This document shows positions 23,847 to 31,397 of a stretch of DNA of 40,736 nt, one piece after another. Below the pieces are notes generated by a model. The model did not search any database. It saw nothing but the letters and a program-made list of their open reading frames with translations, and was not told the DNA's origin. The number at the start of each line of letters is the position of its first letter. Position 1 is the stretch's first letter. The position numbers were made by a program, and so were the translations under genes. The DNA comes from JASFHF01 sp050123335 (GTDB lineage: Bacteria; Pseudomonadota; Gammaproteobacteria; UBA12402): NCBI GenBank assembly GCA_050123335.1, contig JASFHH010000013.1, positions 1 through 40,736 of the forward strand. Direction: 5' to 3'.

Positions 23847-24575
23847 ATGATTAATTTGCCTCAAGAAACTTTGGTTAAAGTCACATTTAGGTGTGATGAA
23901 CAAAATAAACAAAAAATGCTTAACAGTAATTGTATTATACATATTAGCGTAGGACAGGAATATCATGAGGGTGAAAAATTTATAGCTACAATGGATTTAA
24001 TTAATAGAACTTTTAAATCATGCACAATCATGTTGTGCGATACTTTACAACGTCATTCCTTAAGAATAAAATACCCTGAGCTATCCGATGATGAACTTTA
24101 CAATAAAGCATTGGCACTAGGTGATGAATGGTTGAAAAGAAATTCTTGTGCCTATAAATATTTATCTATTGATTCTAAAATTATGCGATGGGATGAATGG
24201 TTAAATCATGATGAGTATACTAAATATCGAAAGCAAATAGATGAATTATATAAGAACGATGCAGAATATAGAAATAAAATACATGCCACAATTAACAAAT
24301 TCCTAGAAAGGCAAGGGTTATTAAACGATAAAATGTCTTTTAAATTATGCGAAACTTATATATTAGAAGAATGCCCTATACTGGTGCCATTATGGGCGCA
24401 AACAGGATGTGAGTTTATTATATATCCAAGATTTAGGACTGCTGCAATGTTGGCTACCTATCAATATTTTGTTGGTAACACAGAACGCAATATACTACAA
24501 GAGGTAGCATTAAAATTTAATAAAAGAACCGTTCCTAAAAAACTTAGTTTTTCTTATATAAAAAAAGATACATAA
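23847..24575 (+). CDS. tRNA-dependent cyclodipeptide synthase, XYP subfamily, 242 aa
   Basis: The enzyme makes cyclic dipeptides (diketopiperazines) from two aminoacyl-tRNAs. Key features of the family fit by position: HISVGQEYHEG with nucleophile Ser34 (Ser37 in AlbC), the strand CTIMLCDTLQRHS near 59-71 (family pattern V-LADTL-R), Tyr171 and Glu175 in YILEECPIL (Tyr178 and Glu182 in AlbC) and IYPRF with Tyr193-Pro194, which marks the XYP rather than NYH subfamily. Length matches characterised enzymes, some of which come from Legionellales such as Rickettsiella. The product cannot be read without the pocket residues. No tailoring oxidase or methyltransferase lies nearby; the operon partners are a transporter and a two-component pair. 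The ribosome binding site (AAGG near 23832) is within the upstream gene. Confidence 0.9.
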   Translation: MINLPQETLVKVTFRCDEQNKQKMLNSNCIIHISVGQEYHEGEKFIATMDLINRTFKSCTIMLCDTLQRHSLRIKYPELSDDELYNKALALGDEWLKRNSCAYKYLSIDSKIMRWDEWLNHDEYTKYRKQIDELYKNDAEYRNKIHATINKFLERQGLLNDKMSFKLCETYILEECPILVPLWAQTGCEFIIYPRFRTAAMLATYQYFVGNTERNILQEVALKFNKRTVPKKLSFSYIKKDT

Positions 24576-24610
24576 AACACCCATAAGTAGTTATTAATGG
24601 AGGTATTATC

Positions 24611-26146
24611 ATGAATGACTTAAGTAACGAAAAAACTGTAAAAATAACTTTGGATGAAATTGTAGAACAGTTGCCTGGACATATTTACTGGAAATCAAAA
24701 GATGGTTTGCTTTTAGGCTGTAATAAAAAAACTTGGGAAGAGTTTGGGTTATCTTCACTAGAGGATTACATAGGAAAAACAGATTATGATTTATTCCCTA
24801 AAAAACAAGCAGACGAACTAACAAAAATTGATAGAGAGGTTGTACGTACAGGCAAGATTATTATTACCGAGGAACTAAGTGATATTCAAGACGATTCAAC
24901 AGCCTTGTATTTGTCTCACAAAGCACCCCTGAAAAATAAAGATGGTGAAATAATAGGAATATCGGGGATTTCGTTAGATATAACAAAAGAGCGTCAAGCA
25001 GAAGCGAAACGATTTTATTTGCTTGAAAATATTATATTGTTAATACCAGGGCACGTTTATTGGAAGGATAAAAACGGTAAATATTTAGGATGCAACAATG
25101 AACAAGCTGAAGCATTAGGGTTGCGTTCTGCTAAAGATATTGTTAACAAAATACCATATGAGAATCTTTCAAAAAAAGATGCGCAAGCATTGCAGAAAAG
25201 TGACAATAAGGTATTAAAAAATGGCGAGACAATTACTGTGGAGGAGCCCGGAATTAGAACAGACGGAACCACAGGAATTTTTTTAACAAAGAAAACACCT
25301 TTATATGATAAAGACAAAAACATTATGGGGTTGCTTGGTATATCATTCGATATTACAGAACGAAAGAAACAAGAAAGAGAATTAAAACAAGCAAAAGAAC
25401 AGGCAGAAAAAGCCAACCAGTTAAAATCTGATTTTATTAGCAATATGGAACATGACATTAGAACGCCGCTTATTGGCATCTATGGCATGATGGATGTTTT
25501 TGCTAAAAAAGAAACCGATCCGAAGAAAAAACCGCTTATGCATGAAATGGTTGTTTGTGCTAAAGAGTTAATGGATTTTTGCGACGGCATTTTGGATTTC
25601 TCAAAAATAGAGGCTGACTCATTCCCCATTGTTTCAAAAAGTTTCGTATTGCAAAAATTAGTTAATAGCGTAATTACCATTGAGTCTATGGCAGCTAAAA
25701 ATAAAAAATTAAAATTATCAACAAAATTTGATAAACAACTGCCAAAAGTTGTTATAAGTGACCCTTATAGGGTTAAACGCATTTTAATTAATTTAGTTAG
25801 CAATGCGGTTAAATTCACTAAAGAGGGTGAGGTTAAGATCTCAGTTAATTTGAGCAAGAAAGATACACAAAGCCGCGAAATTATAGTAAAATTTGTTGTT
25901 ACAGATACAGGAATGGGAATACCGGACGACAAGAAAACTTTAATCTATGAGCGCTTTACCAAGGTAATTCCAAGCAATAGAGGACTGTACAAAGGATTGG
26001 GGCTAGGCTTGCGAATTGTAAAACAATTCGTTGATGAGTTAAACGGTGATATTCACTTAAAAAGTGAAATAGGCAAAGGTTCGATATTTACTGTGCTTTT
26101 GCCGTTTAAAATACCGCTGTCTGATGAGATAATAGATGAGGAATAA
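24611..26146 (+). CDS. Cytoplasmic double-PAS sensor histidine kinase, 511 aa
   Basis: There are two PAS domains in tandem: ~14-127 (LPGHIYWKSKDGLLLGCN) and ~138-250 (IPGHVYWKDKNGKYLGCN), clear internal duplicates. A coiled linker (KKQERELKQAKEQAEKANQ) follows, then the dimerisation domain with the phospho-acceptor His281 in MEHDIRTPL, and a HATPase ending near 500 (VSNAVKFTKEG N-box, DTGMGIPDD, GLGLGLRIVKQF). There are no membrane helices and no attached receiver, so it senses a cytoplasmic or freely diffusing signal. GGAGG sits before the ATG, 35 bases after the cyclodipeptide synthase. The response regulator starts 15 bases later. Signal and target are unknown; a small aromatic or cyclic ligand for the PAS pockets is an attractive guess. 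Confidence 0.92.
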   Translation: MNDLSNEKTVKITLDEIVEQLPGHIYWKSKDGLLLGCNKKTWEEFGLSSLEDYIGKTDYDLFPKKQADELTKIDREVVRTGKIIITEELSDIQDDSTALYLSHKAPLKNKDGEIIGISGISLDITKERQAEAKRFYLLENIILLIPGHVYWKDKNGKYLGCNNEQAEALGLRSAKDIVNKIPYENLSKKDAQALQKSDNKVLKNGETITVEEPGIRTDGTTGIFLTKKTPLYDKDKNIMGLLGISFDITERKKQERELKQAKEQAEKANQLKSDFISNMEHDIRTPLIGIYGMMDVFAKKETDPKKKPLMHEMVVCAKELMDFCDGILDFSKIEADSFPIVSKSFVLQKLVNSVITIESMAAKNKKLKLSTKFDKQLPKVVISDPYRVKRILINLVSNAVKFTKEGEVKISVNLSKKDTQSREIIVKFVVTDTGMGIPDDKKTLIYERFTKVIPSNRGLYKGLGLGLRIVKQFVDELNGDIHLKSEIGKGSIFTVLLPFKIPLSDEIIDEE

Positions 26147-26161
26147 TCCTTAAGGAGACAC

Positions 26162-26578
26162 ATGGAAGGTTCAAAAAAATGTATCTTGATAGTTGAAGAT
26201 AGCAAATTAGCACAAACGATGGCAGTTGCAGCCTTGGAAGATTTAAACTGTGAAATCTATACGGCTGACACGGGAACAGAGGCAATCACCCGATTTAAAG
26301 CACGCAGTTTTGATCTAGTCTTCATGGATTTAGGATTACCCGATATAGATGGTTACAACGTAACAAAAACCCTACGAGAGTTAGAAGAAAAAAGTAAAAC
26401 ACATACCCCAATAATTGCTTTGACAGCTCATACAGAAGATGAATTTAAAAAAAATGCAAAAAAATTTGGTATGGATGATTTCTTAGCAAAACCTCTCACG
26501 AAAGATAAAGTAAAAGATATGCTTGATAAATATGTTCAATCTGAACATACGTCTAAAATTACGCACAATACGCCTTAA
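26162..26578 (+). CDS. Stand-alone response regulator receiver protein, 138 aa
   Basis: This is a single CheY-like receiver domain. The acidic pair is in VEDSKLA (Glu12-Asp13), the phospho-acceptor is Asp56 in FMDLGLPD, the switch Thr is in ALTAH and the conserved Lys in LAKPL. The final 15 residues are a short tail with no DNA-binding domain. It is surely phosphorylated by the kinase 15 bases upstream. AAGGAG precedes the ATG. Without an output domain it must act by protein contact or as a phosphorelay intermediate, so another partner is needed elsewhere in the genome. Confidence 0.93.
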   Translation: MEGSKKCILIVEDSKLAQTMAVAALEDLNCEIYTADTGTEAITRFKARSFDLVFMDLGLPDIDGYNVTKTLRELEEKSKTHTPIIALTAHTEDEFKKNAKKFGMDDFLAKPLTKDKVKDMLDKYVQSEHTSKITHNTP

Positions 26579-26609
26579 CATTTGATTAATTTTTTGTAAT
26601 TGTTCCAAA

Positions 26610-27956
26610 TCACAAAATATATTTGCTCAAATCTTCGTCTTCAATAATGTCTTTTAAATGATCATTAACATATTTTTTGTTAACAATTATTTTTTCGCCA
26701 GAGCAATCTGGCGCATCAAATGAAATCACTTCCAGCAGACGTTCCATTACAGTATATAAGCGTCGTGCGCCGATGTTTTCTTGCGATTCATTTACTTGCC
26801 AGGCAATTTCAGCAACGCGTTTCACTCCGTCTTTTCTGAACGTAACAGTAACACCTTCAGTTTTTAGTAATGCTTCGTATTGTTTAGTTAATGATGCTTT
26901 TGGTTCGGTTAAGATTCTGGTGAAATCTTCAATGGTTAAAGCTTTTAATTCTACTCGAATTGGCAAGCGACCTTGTAATTCTGGAACCAAGTCTGACGGT
27001 TTGGATACATGAAAAGCACCGGAAGCAATAAATAAAATGTGATCGGTTTTAACAGTACCGTATTTGGTGGAGACAGTGCAGCCTTCAATTAATGGTAATA
27101 AATCGCGTTGAACTCCTTCACGTGATACATCACCGCCGGAAATTTTGTCTGAGCGGCGTGCAACCTTATCAATTTCATCAATAAATACAATGCCGTTTTG
27201 TTCAACGCTTTCTAGTGATTCACTTTTTAATTCATCATCATTAATTAATTTCATCGCTTCTTCGTCACGCAAAACTCTTTTAGCATCTTTGATGCGTAAT
27301 TTGCGTTTTTTCTTTTTATCTTTAGATAAGTTTTGAAAAAGATCACTTAACTGACTGGTCATTTCTTCCATGCCGGGAGGAGCCATAATTTCAACTCCAA
27401 GCGATGGTGTTGCCACTTCTAATTCGATTTCTTTTTCATCTAATTCGCCGTTTTGTAATTTTTTACGGAATTTTTCGCGAGTCGCAGAATCATCTTTGAC
27501 ACTTCCCGGTTCTGCTTCGGAATCGGATGGACGTGGAATTAATATATTTAAAATACGTATTTCAGCAGCTTCTTCGGCGCGTTGTTTTACTTTGTTATAA
27601 GCTTGTTCGCGTTTCATTTTTACCGCAGCATCAACCAGATCACGAATAATTGATTCAACATCACGGCCAACATAACCGACCTCGGTAAATTTGGTTGCTT
27701 CAACTTTAATAAAAGGAGCATCAGCAAGTTTTGCTAAGCGACGCGCAATTTCAGTTTTACCAACCCCTGTTGGTCCAATCATTAAAATATTTTTTGGTAC
27801 TACTTCGTCACGTAAATCTTCAGGTAATTGCATGCGGCGCCAACGGTTACGTAGTGCAATCGCAACTGCGCGTTTTGCATCATCTTGCCCGATGACAAAT
27901 CGATTTAGTTCATGAACAATTTCTTTAGGTGTCATTACAGAATTTATATTTGGCAT
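26610..27956 (-). CDS. hslU: HslU, ATPase subunit of the HslUV protease, 448 aa
   Basis: This AAA+ unfoldase feeds proteins to HslV. Motifs: MTPKEIVHELNRFVIGQDDAKRAV at the start, GPTGVGKTEIARRL Walker A (~60), an inserted I-domain (~115-235, charged), FIDEIDK Walker B, sensor-1 region IASGAFHVSKPSDLVPELQGRLPIRVEL, and sensor-2 NIGARRLYTVMERLLE. The C-terminus EDLSKYIL is the canonical tail that docks into HslV. Length is standard. The start at 27956 is MPNINSVMTPKE; an internal Met at residue 8 is possible, but the first fits the AGAG site better. It follows hslV by 19 bases in the same operon. Confidence 0.96.
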   Translation of the reverse strand: MPNINSVMTPKEIVHELNRFVIGQDDAKRAVAIALRNRWRRMQLPEDLRDEVVPKNILMIGPTGVGKTEIARRLAKLADAPFIKVEATKFTEVGYVGRDVESIIRDLVDAAVKMKREQAYNKVKQRAEEAAEIRILNILIPRPSDSEAEPGSVKDDSATREKFRKKLQNGELDEKEIELEVATPSLGVEIMAPPGMEEMTSQLSDLFQNLSKDKKKKRKLRIKDAKRVLRDEEAMKLINDDELKSESLESVEQNGIVFIDEIDKVARRSDKISGGDVSREGVQRDLLPLIEGCTVSTKYGTVKTDHILFIASGAFHVSKPSDLVPELQGRLPIRVELKALTIEDFTRILTEPKASLTKQYEALLKTEGVTVTFRKDGVKRVAEIAWQVNESQENIGARRLYTVMERLLEVISFDAPDCSGEKIIVNKKYVNDHLKDIIEDEDLSKYIL

Positions 27957-27975
27957 GCTTTTTCTCTTTTATAGT

Positions 27976-28509
27976 TTATAGTTCTTCGATAGTTAAGTGG
28001 TGATTAGTATAAATGCAAACGTCGCCGGCAATTTTTAGGCTTTTTTCTACAATGTCACGAGCACTGAGTTTGGTATTATTTAGTAACGCGCGAGCAGCAG
28101 ATTGTGCATAAGGTCCGCCGGAGCCGATAGCAATCAAATTATTTTCTGGCTCAATTACATCGCCGTTACCTGAAATAATTAAAGATGTTTTTTTATCAGC
28201 AACAGCCAATAAAGCTTCCAAACGGCGTAACATGCGGTCGGTGCGCCAGTCTTTGGCTAATTCAACAGCAGCTCGGGTAAGTTGTCCGTGGTGCATTTCT
28301 AGTTTTTTCTCGAATAATTCGAATAACGTAAAGGCATCAGCAGTACCTCCGGCAAATCCAGCAATAACTTTATCATTGAATAAACGGCGGATTTTGCGAG
28401 CGTTGCCTTTCATGATGGTGTTGCCCATGGTGACTTGGCCATCGCCGCCGATGACTACTTTGCCGTTACGGCGTACTGATAAAACAGTTGTTCCTCGATA
28501 TTGATCCAT
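27976..28509 (-). CDS. hslV: HslV, peptidase subunit of the HslUV protease, 177 aa
   Basis: This is a threonine protease of the proteasome beta type. TTVLSVRRNGKVVIGGDGQVTMG at the front contains Thr7, which becomes the catalytic N-terminus once the short MDQYRG propeptide is removed, as in many proteobacterial HslV. Lys in the ARKIRRLF block and GSGGPYAQSAARAL are conserved. I chose ATG 28509, with GAGAGG ahead; a longer frame reaching 28632 would translate the large hairpin upstream and lacks support. It is cotranscribed with hslU and probably with the SPOR gene. Confidence 0.95.
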   Translation of the reverse strand: MDQYRGTTVLSVRRNGKVVIGGDGQVTMGNTIMKGNARKIRRLFNDKVIAGFAGGTADAFTLFELFEKKLEMHHGQLTRAAVELAKDWRTDRMLRRLEALLAVADKKTSLIISGNGDVIEPENNLIAIGSGGPYAQSAARALLNNTKLSARDIVEKSLKIAGDVCIYTNHHLTIEEL

Positions 28510-28532
28510 GTGGTTTCCTCTCGTAAATGAAG

Positions 28533-28591
28533 GGGCCACGTCTTTACTAATTACAAAGCTACCGCACTTGTAATTAGTAAAGACGTGGCCC
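28533..28591. repeat. Perfect 24-bp stem hairpin upstream of hslV
   Basis: 28533-28556 and 28568-28591 are exact reverse complements, with an 11-base loop (AGCTACCGCAC at 28557-28567). It lies 24-82 bases before the hslV ATG, and no T-run follows on either strand. AGCTACCGC also occurs in the pnp-tdk insert (5037-5045). It may be a mobile palindrome or control hslV expression. Confidence 0.8.
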
Positions 28592-28638
28592 ATATACATA
28601 TTAGGGCAATCATGTGTTTTTTCAAGAGCCATTAATAG

Positions 28639-29253
28639 TTAATTTTGGTTTATTTTTATTATGATGCAATTTATATCTTGTTTTTGTAGATTATCCCGCA
28701 TATCTTCAGCATCTTGTTGTTTTTTAAATGGGCCGATTTGTACACGGTAGCGTGTCAAATTTGCTTGCTGCACTGCTTGTAATTTACTGTTAAAACCAAG
28801 GCTTTTGATGTTTGCTTGAAAATCGGCTGCTTCGTCCTGATGAGCAAAAGAAGCAAGTTGCAATATATATTGGCTGTGATCCGAAATGTTGTTGGTGGTT
28901 GTAGTAGAGTTATCAATAGTTACCCGCATTTTCGGCAGCATTTGATAAAAGTCAAATTTTATATTTCGTGGCGGAGGTGTTGTTTTGTCTGCAATTGTAG
29001 CGGATTGAGTTTGTGTTTTGTTATTATCTGTAGTAAATATTACTGGCTTGGCTTCGGCAACGATAGCTCCAGTTTTTGGATTATGTATTATAGAATATAT
29101 TTGGTGAAAGTGTGTTTTTCCTAAAAAATAAAAAGTGCCACCGCCAATGATAAAAAGGATAATAATTAGTAACAATATTTTTTTCCAAATGGGGCGTTTT
29201 TTAACGCGTTTTTTAGTGTTAGTTCTACTGCGATGTATATAGTCTTTTGGCAT
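28639..29253 (-). CDS. SPOR-domain cell-envelope protein (FtsN-like), 204 aa
   Basis: A short basic cytoplasmic segment (residues 1-24, many Lys/Arg) leads to one membrane helix (~25-45), a Thr/Asn/Pro-rich periplasmic linker, and a C-terminal SPOR domain (~127-204): YILQLASFAHQDEAADF and TRYRVQIGPFKKQQDAEDM are the two repeats of that fold. SPOR domains bind septal glycan stripped of stem peptides. Architecture and the argS-SPOR-hslVU gene order match FtsN of other gammaproteobacteria, but the essential FtsN activation motif cannot be confirmed. The gene starts 187 bases after argS ends, across a palindromic element. Confidence 0.86.
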   Translation of the reverse strand: MPKDYIHRSRTNTKKRVKKRPIWKKILLLIIILFIIGGGTFYFLGKTHFHQIYSIIHNPKTGAIVAEAKPVIFTTDNNKTQTQSATIADKTTPPPRNIKFDFYQMLPKMRVTIDNSTTTTNNISDHSQYILQLASFAHQDEAADFQANIKSLGFNSKLQAVQQANLTRYRVQIGPFKKQQDAEDMRDNLQKQDINCIIIKINQN

Positions 29254-29271
29254 AGTTATTTCTCAATAATT

Positions 29272-29356
29272 GTCATCCCGGACCCAGTTTGTTGATCCGG
29301 GATCCAGGCTGTTTTTTTTGGATCCCGGATAATCGCTGCGCGATTTCCGGGATGAC
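29272..29356. repeat. CATCCCGG-type palindromic repeat between argS and the SPOR gene
   Basis: GTCATCCCGG (29272-29281) pairs with CCGGGATGAC (29347-29356); inside, ATCCGGGATCC (29295-29305) pairs with GGATCCCGGAT (29320-29330), and TCGC/GCGA forms a small third stem (29333-29343). The sequence matches a GTCATCCCGGA...TCCGGGATGAC repeat common between genes in many proteobacteria (recalled, not searched). Confidence 0.8.
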
Positions 29357-29440
29357 TTCAATGGGGTAAATTTATTATCCAGGCTATCGTAAGAAAATCT
29401 CCAAAAAATTTAAGTTTGCTTTTTTTGTCTATAATTTCAG

Positions 29441-31201
29441 TCACATTTTCTCCGGTGCTGATACGCCAAGTAAGTTTAAACCACTGGCTAAAATTTGTTT
29501 AGCTGCTGTAATCAAGCATAATCGTGCATTACGCAGTTTGGTATCATTTACAATAAATTGTTGCGCATTATAATATATATGGAATGCGTTGGCGAGTTCG
29601 CGTAAATAATTTGCAATTAAATGTGGTTCTAATTTTTCTGCAGCTTTAGTAATTGTTTCAGGATAGCGATTTAAAATAGTGCATAATGATTTTTCTTGTG
29701 CAGTATCCAGAAGATTAAGATTTTGTAATCCTATATTTTCTTCAAAAGTGAAATCTTTTTCAGTCAATTGTCGAAACACGCTGCAAATACGCGCGTGCGC
29801 ATATTGGATGTAATATACCGGATTTTCGTTAGAGCGGGATTTGGCTAAATCTAAATCAAAATCCATGTGTTGTTCGGCCTTCCGCATAACATAAAAAAAT
29901 CTGGCAGCATCATTGCCCACTTCATCACGTAGTTGACGCAAAGTTACAAATTCACCGCTTCTGGTAGACATTTGCACTTTTTTCCCATGTCTATACAAAA
30001 TTGCAAATTGCACTAAAGGAATATGAAATGCTGTATAATTTAGTTTAAGAGCCTGCATTGATGCACGAATACGTGGAACGTAACCGTGATGATCAGCACC
30101 AAGTACATCAATAATAATTTGATAACCGCGATCGAGTTTGTCCCAGTGATAAGCAACATCTGAAGCGAAATAAGTTGTTTGTCCGTTATTGCGTACTAAT
30201 ACGCGATCTTTTTCGTCATCAAATTTGATTGAATTAAACCATAAGGCGCCATCTTTTTCAAAAGTGTAACCGTTGTGTTGCAAAACCGTTAAACTTTTAT
30301 CAATAGATTTATTTTGTACTAAACTTTGTTCGGAAAACCAATTATCAAAAATTACATCAAACTCTGCTAAATCATCCCGGATTTCATCTAGAATTCGGTT
30401 CTTACCAAATTGAAAAACTATTTCGTAATTTTCATCCAGTAGTTTTTTAGCACGAGCTACAATTGCATCAACACGCTTTTCTTGTGATGCTTTATCATTT
30501 TTGCTTTCTGTAGGAATTCCTTCAAAAATAATTTTGGCTTGCTTTTGAAATTTATTACCAAATTGGTGTTTTAGTTCGCTGGCGAGATCTCTAACATAAT
30601 GTCCTTGATAACCTTTGAGCGGAAAAGAAATTTTTTCGCCGCAAGCTTCTAGATATCTTAGCCAAACGCTGATGCATAAAATATTCATTTGTCGACCGGC
30701 GTCGTTTACGTAATATTCGCGATGTACTTCGTACCCAGTAAAAGACAAAATATTAGCCACTGAAGAACCATATGCTGCACCTCTGCCGTGACCGACGTGC
30801 AGTGGGCCGGTTGGATTGGCGGATACATATTCGATGTGTACTTTTTGTCCTTGGCCAATGTTAACTGCGCCGAACCGCGCCTTTTCGTTCAAAATTTGCG
30901 CAATTATGTTTTGTTGGGCGGATTCATCAATGAAAAAATTAATAAATCCTGGGCCAGCTATAGTTGTTTTAATGACTTGTGGCGAGTTTGGGAGTTGTTT
31001 GACAATAAGTTCAGCCAATTTTGTTGGCGCCATTTTGGTTGATTTTGCCAATATTAAGGCGATATTGCAGGCGTAATCACCGTGTTTTGTGTCACGCGTG
31101 CGTTGAATTTGAATATTAAGCGGCAAATTTGCAGGTAGTTGGTTATCTGTTTGCAGTTGTTTGATTGTATCGGTTATTAGTTGTTGTAGATGTTGTTTCA
31201 T
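29441..31201 (-). CDS. argS: Arginyl-tRNA synthetase, 586 aa
   Basis: This class I synthetase charges tRNA-Arg. The N-terminal Arg-specific domain (~1-85) precedes the catalytic core with SANPTGPLHVGHGRGAAYG (HIGH motif). The KMSKS position reads VQMSTRSGEF, the degenerate form usual in ArgRS. The DALR anticodon-binding domain is C-terminal (~465-586), ending LLGVSAPEKM. Length is standard (E. coli 577). No Shine-Dalgarno precedes the ATG. A GATAAT (complement of 31209-31214) ends 7 bases before it, with TTGCAT 16 bases further up, so the message may start at or next to the start codon. Confidence 0.96.
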   Translation of the reverse strand: MKQHLQQLITDTIKQLQTDNQLPANLPLNIQIQRTRDTKHGDYACNIALILAKSTKMAPTKLAELIVKQLPNSPQVIKTTIAGPGFINFFIDESAQQNIIAQILNEKARFGAVNIGQGQKVHIEYVSANPTGPLHVGHGRGAAYGSSVANILSFTGYEVHREYYVNDAGRQMNILCISVWLRYLEACGEKISFPLKGYQGHYVRDLASELKHQFGNKFQKQAKIIFEGIPTESKNDKASQEKRVDAIVARAKKLLDENYEIVFQFGKNRILDEIRDDLAEFDVIFDNWFSEQSLVQNKSIDKSLTVLQHNGYTFEKDGALWFNSIKFDDEKDRVLVRNNGQTTYFASDVAYHWDKLDRGYQIIIDVLGADHHGYVPRIRASMQALKLNYTAFHIPLVQFAILYRHGKKVQMSTRSGEFVTLRQLRDEVGNDAARFFYVMRKAEQHMDFDLDLAKSRSNENPVYYIQYAHARICSVFRQLTEKDFTFEENIGLQNLNLLDTAQEKSLCTILNRYPETITKAAEKLEPHLIANYLRELANAFHIYYNAQQFIVNDTKLRNARLCLITAAKQILASGLNLLGVSAPEKM

Positions 31202-31272
31202 TTGATGTATTATCGCTTGTATATATTTTGATGCAAGTGGAATATTTACTAATTTTTATTTTGGGTAATTAT

Positions 31273-31372
31273 GAGATTTTGGGTAGCTTTTTTCTCCTCC
31301 TTGGTACATCCATGTACCTCCCGCGCCTCCATCCATGGGCGCTAGTCGTCAAAAAAAGCCACCCAAAATCTC
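31273..31372. repeat. Dispersed ~100-bp hairpin element, copy 2
   Basis: Arms 31273-31293 and 31352-31372 are 21-bp inverted repeats with one mismatch. The centre (31294-31351) matches the reverse complement of the centre of the element at 22350-22448 at most positions, including CTCCTCC, TCCATGT, TCCATCC, TGGGCGC and AGTCGTC. The arms differ in sequence from copy 1 but remain paired. The element lies between the divergent argS and udg genes, next to the udg promoter region. Confidence 0.8.
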
Positions 31373-31373
31373 T

Positions 31374-31396
31374 TATAATCGCCTCGTGTGTATAAT
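31374..31396 (+). promoter_or_regulatory. Two candidate -10 boxes for udg-tsaD
   Basis: TATAAT occurs at 31374-31379 and again at 31391-31396, the second ending one base before the udg ATG. Only the first can drive udg in a normal way, with a leader of about 12 bases and no Shine-Dalgarno. No good -35 is visible, because the upstream DNA is the arm of the hairpin element. Confidence 0.35.
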
Positions 31397-31397
31397 T

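Noticed and set aside
28510..28632. Longer N-terminus for HslV reaching 28632
   Set aside because: It would translate the 24-bp hairpin. ATG 28509 has GAGAGG ahead and gives the normal short propeptide before the catalytic Thr.
31335..31397. Extended uracil-DNA glycosylase start within the hairpin arm
   Set aside because: The added residues read the repeat element, and relatives start at the MNFNQQYLQAMG equivalent.
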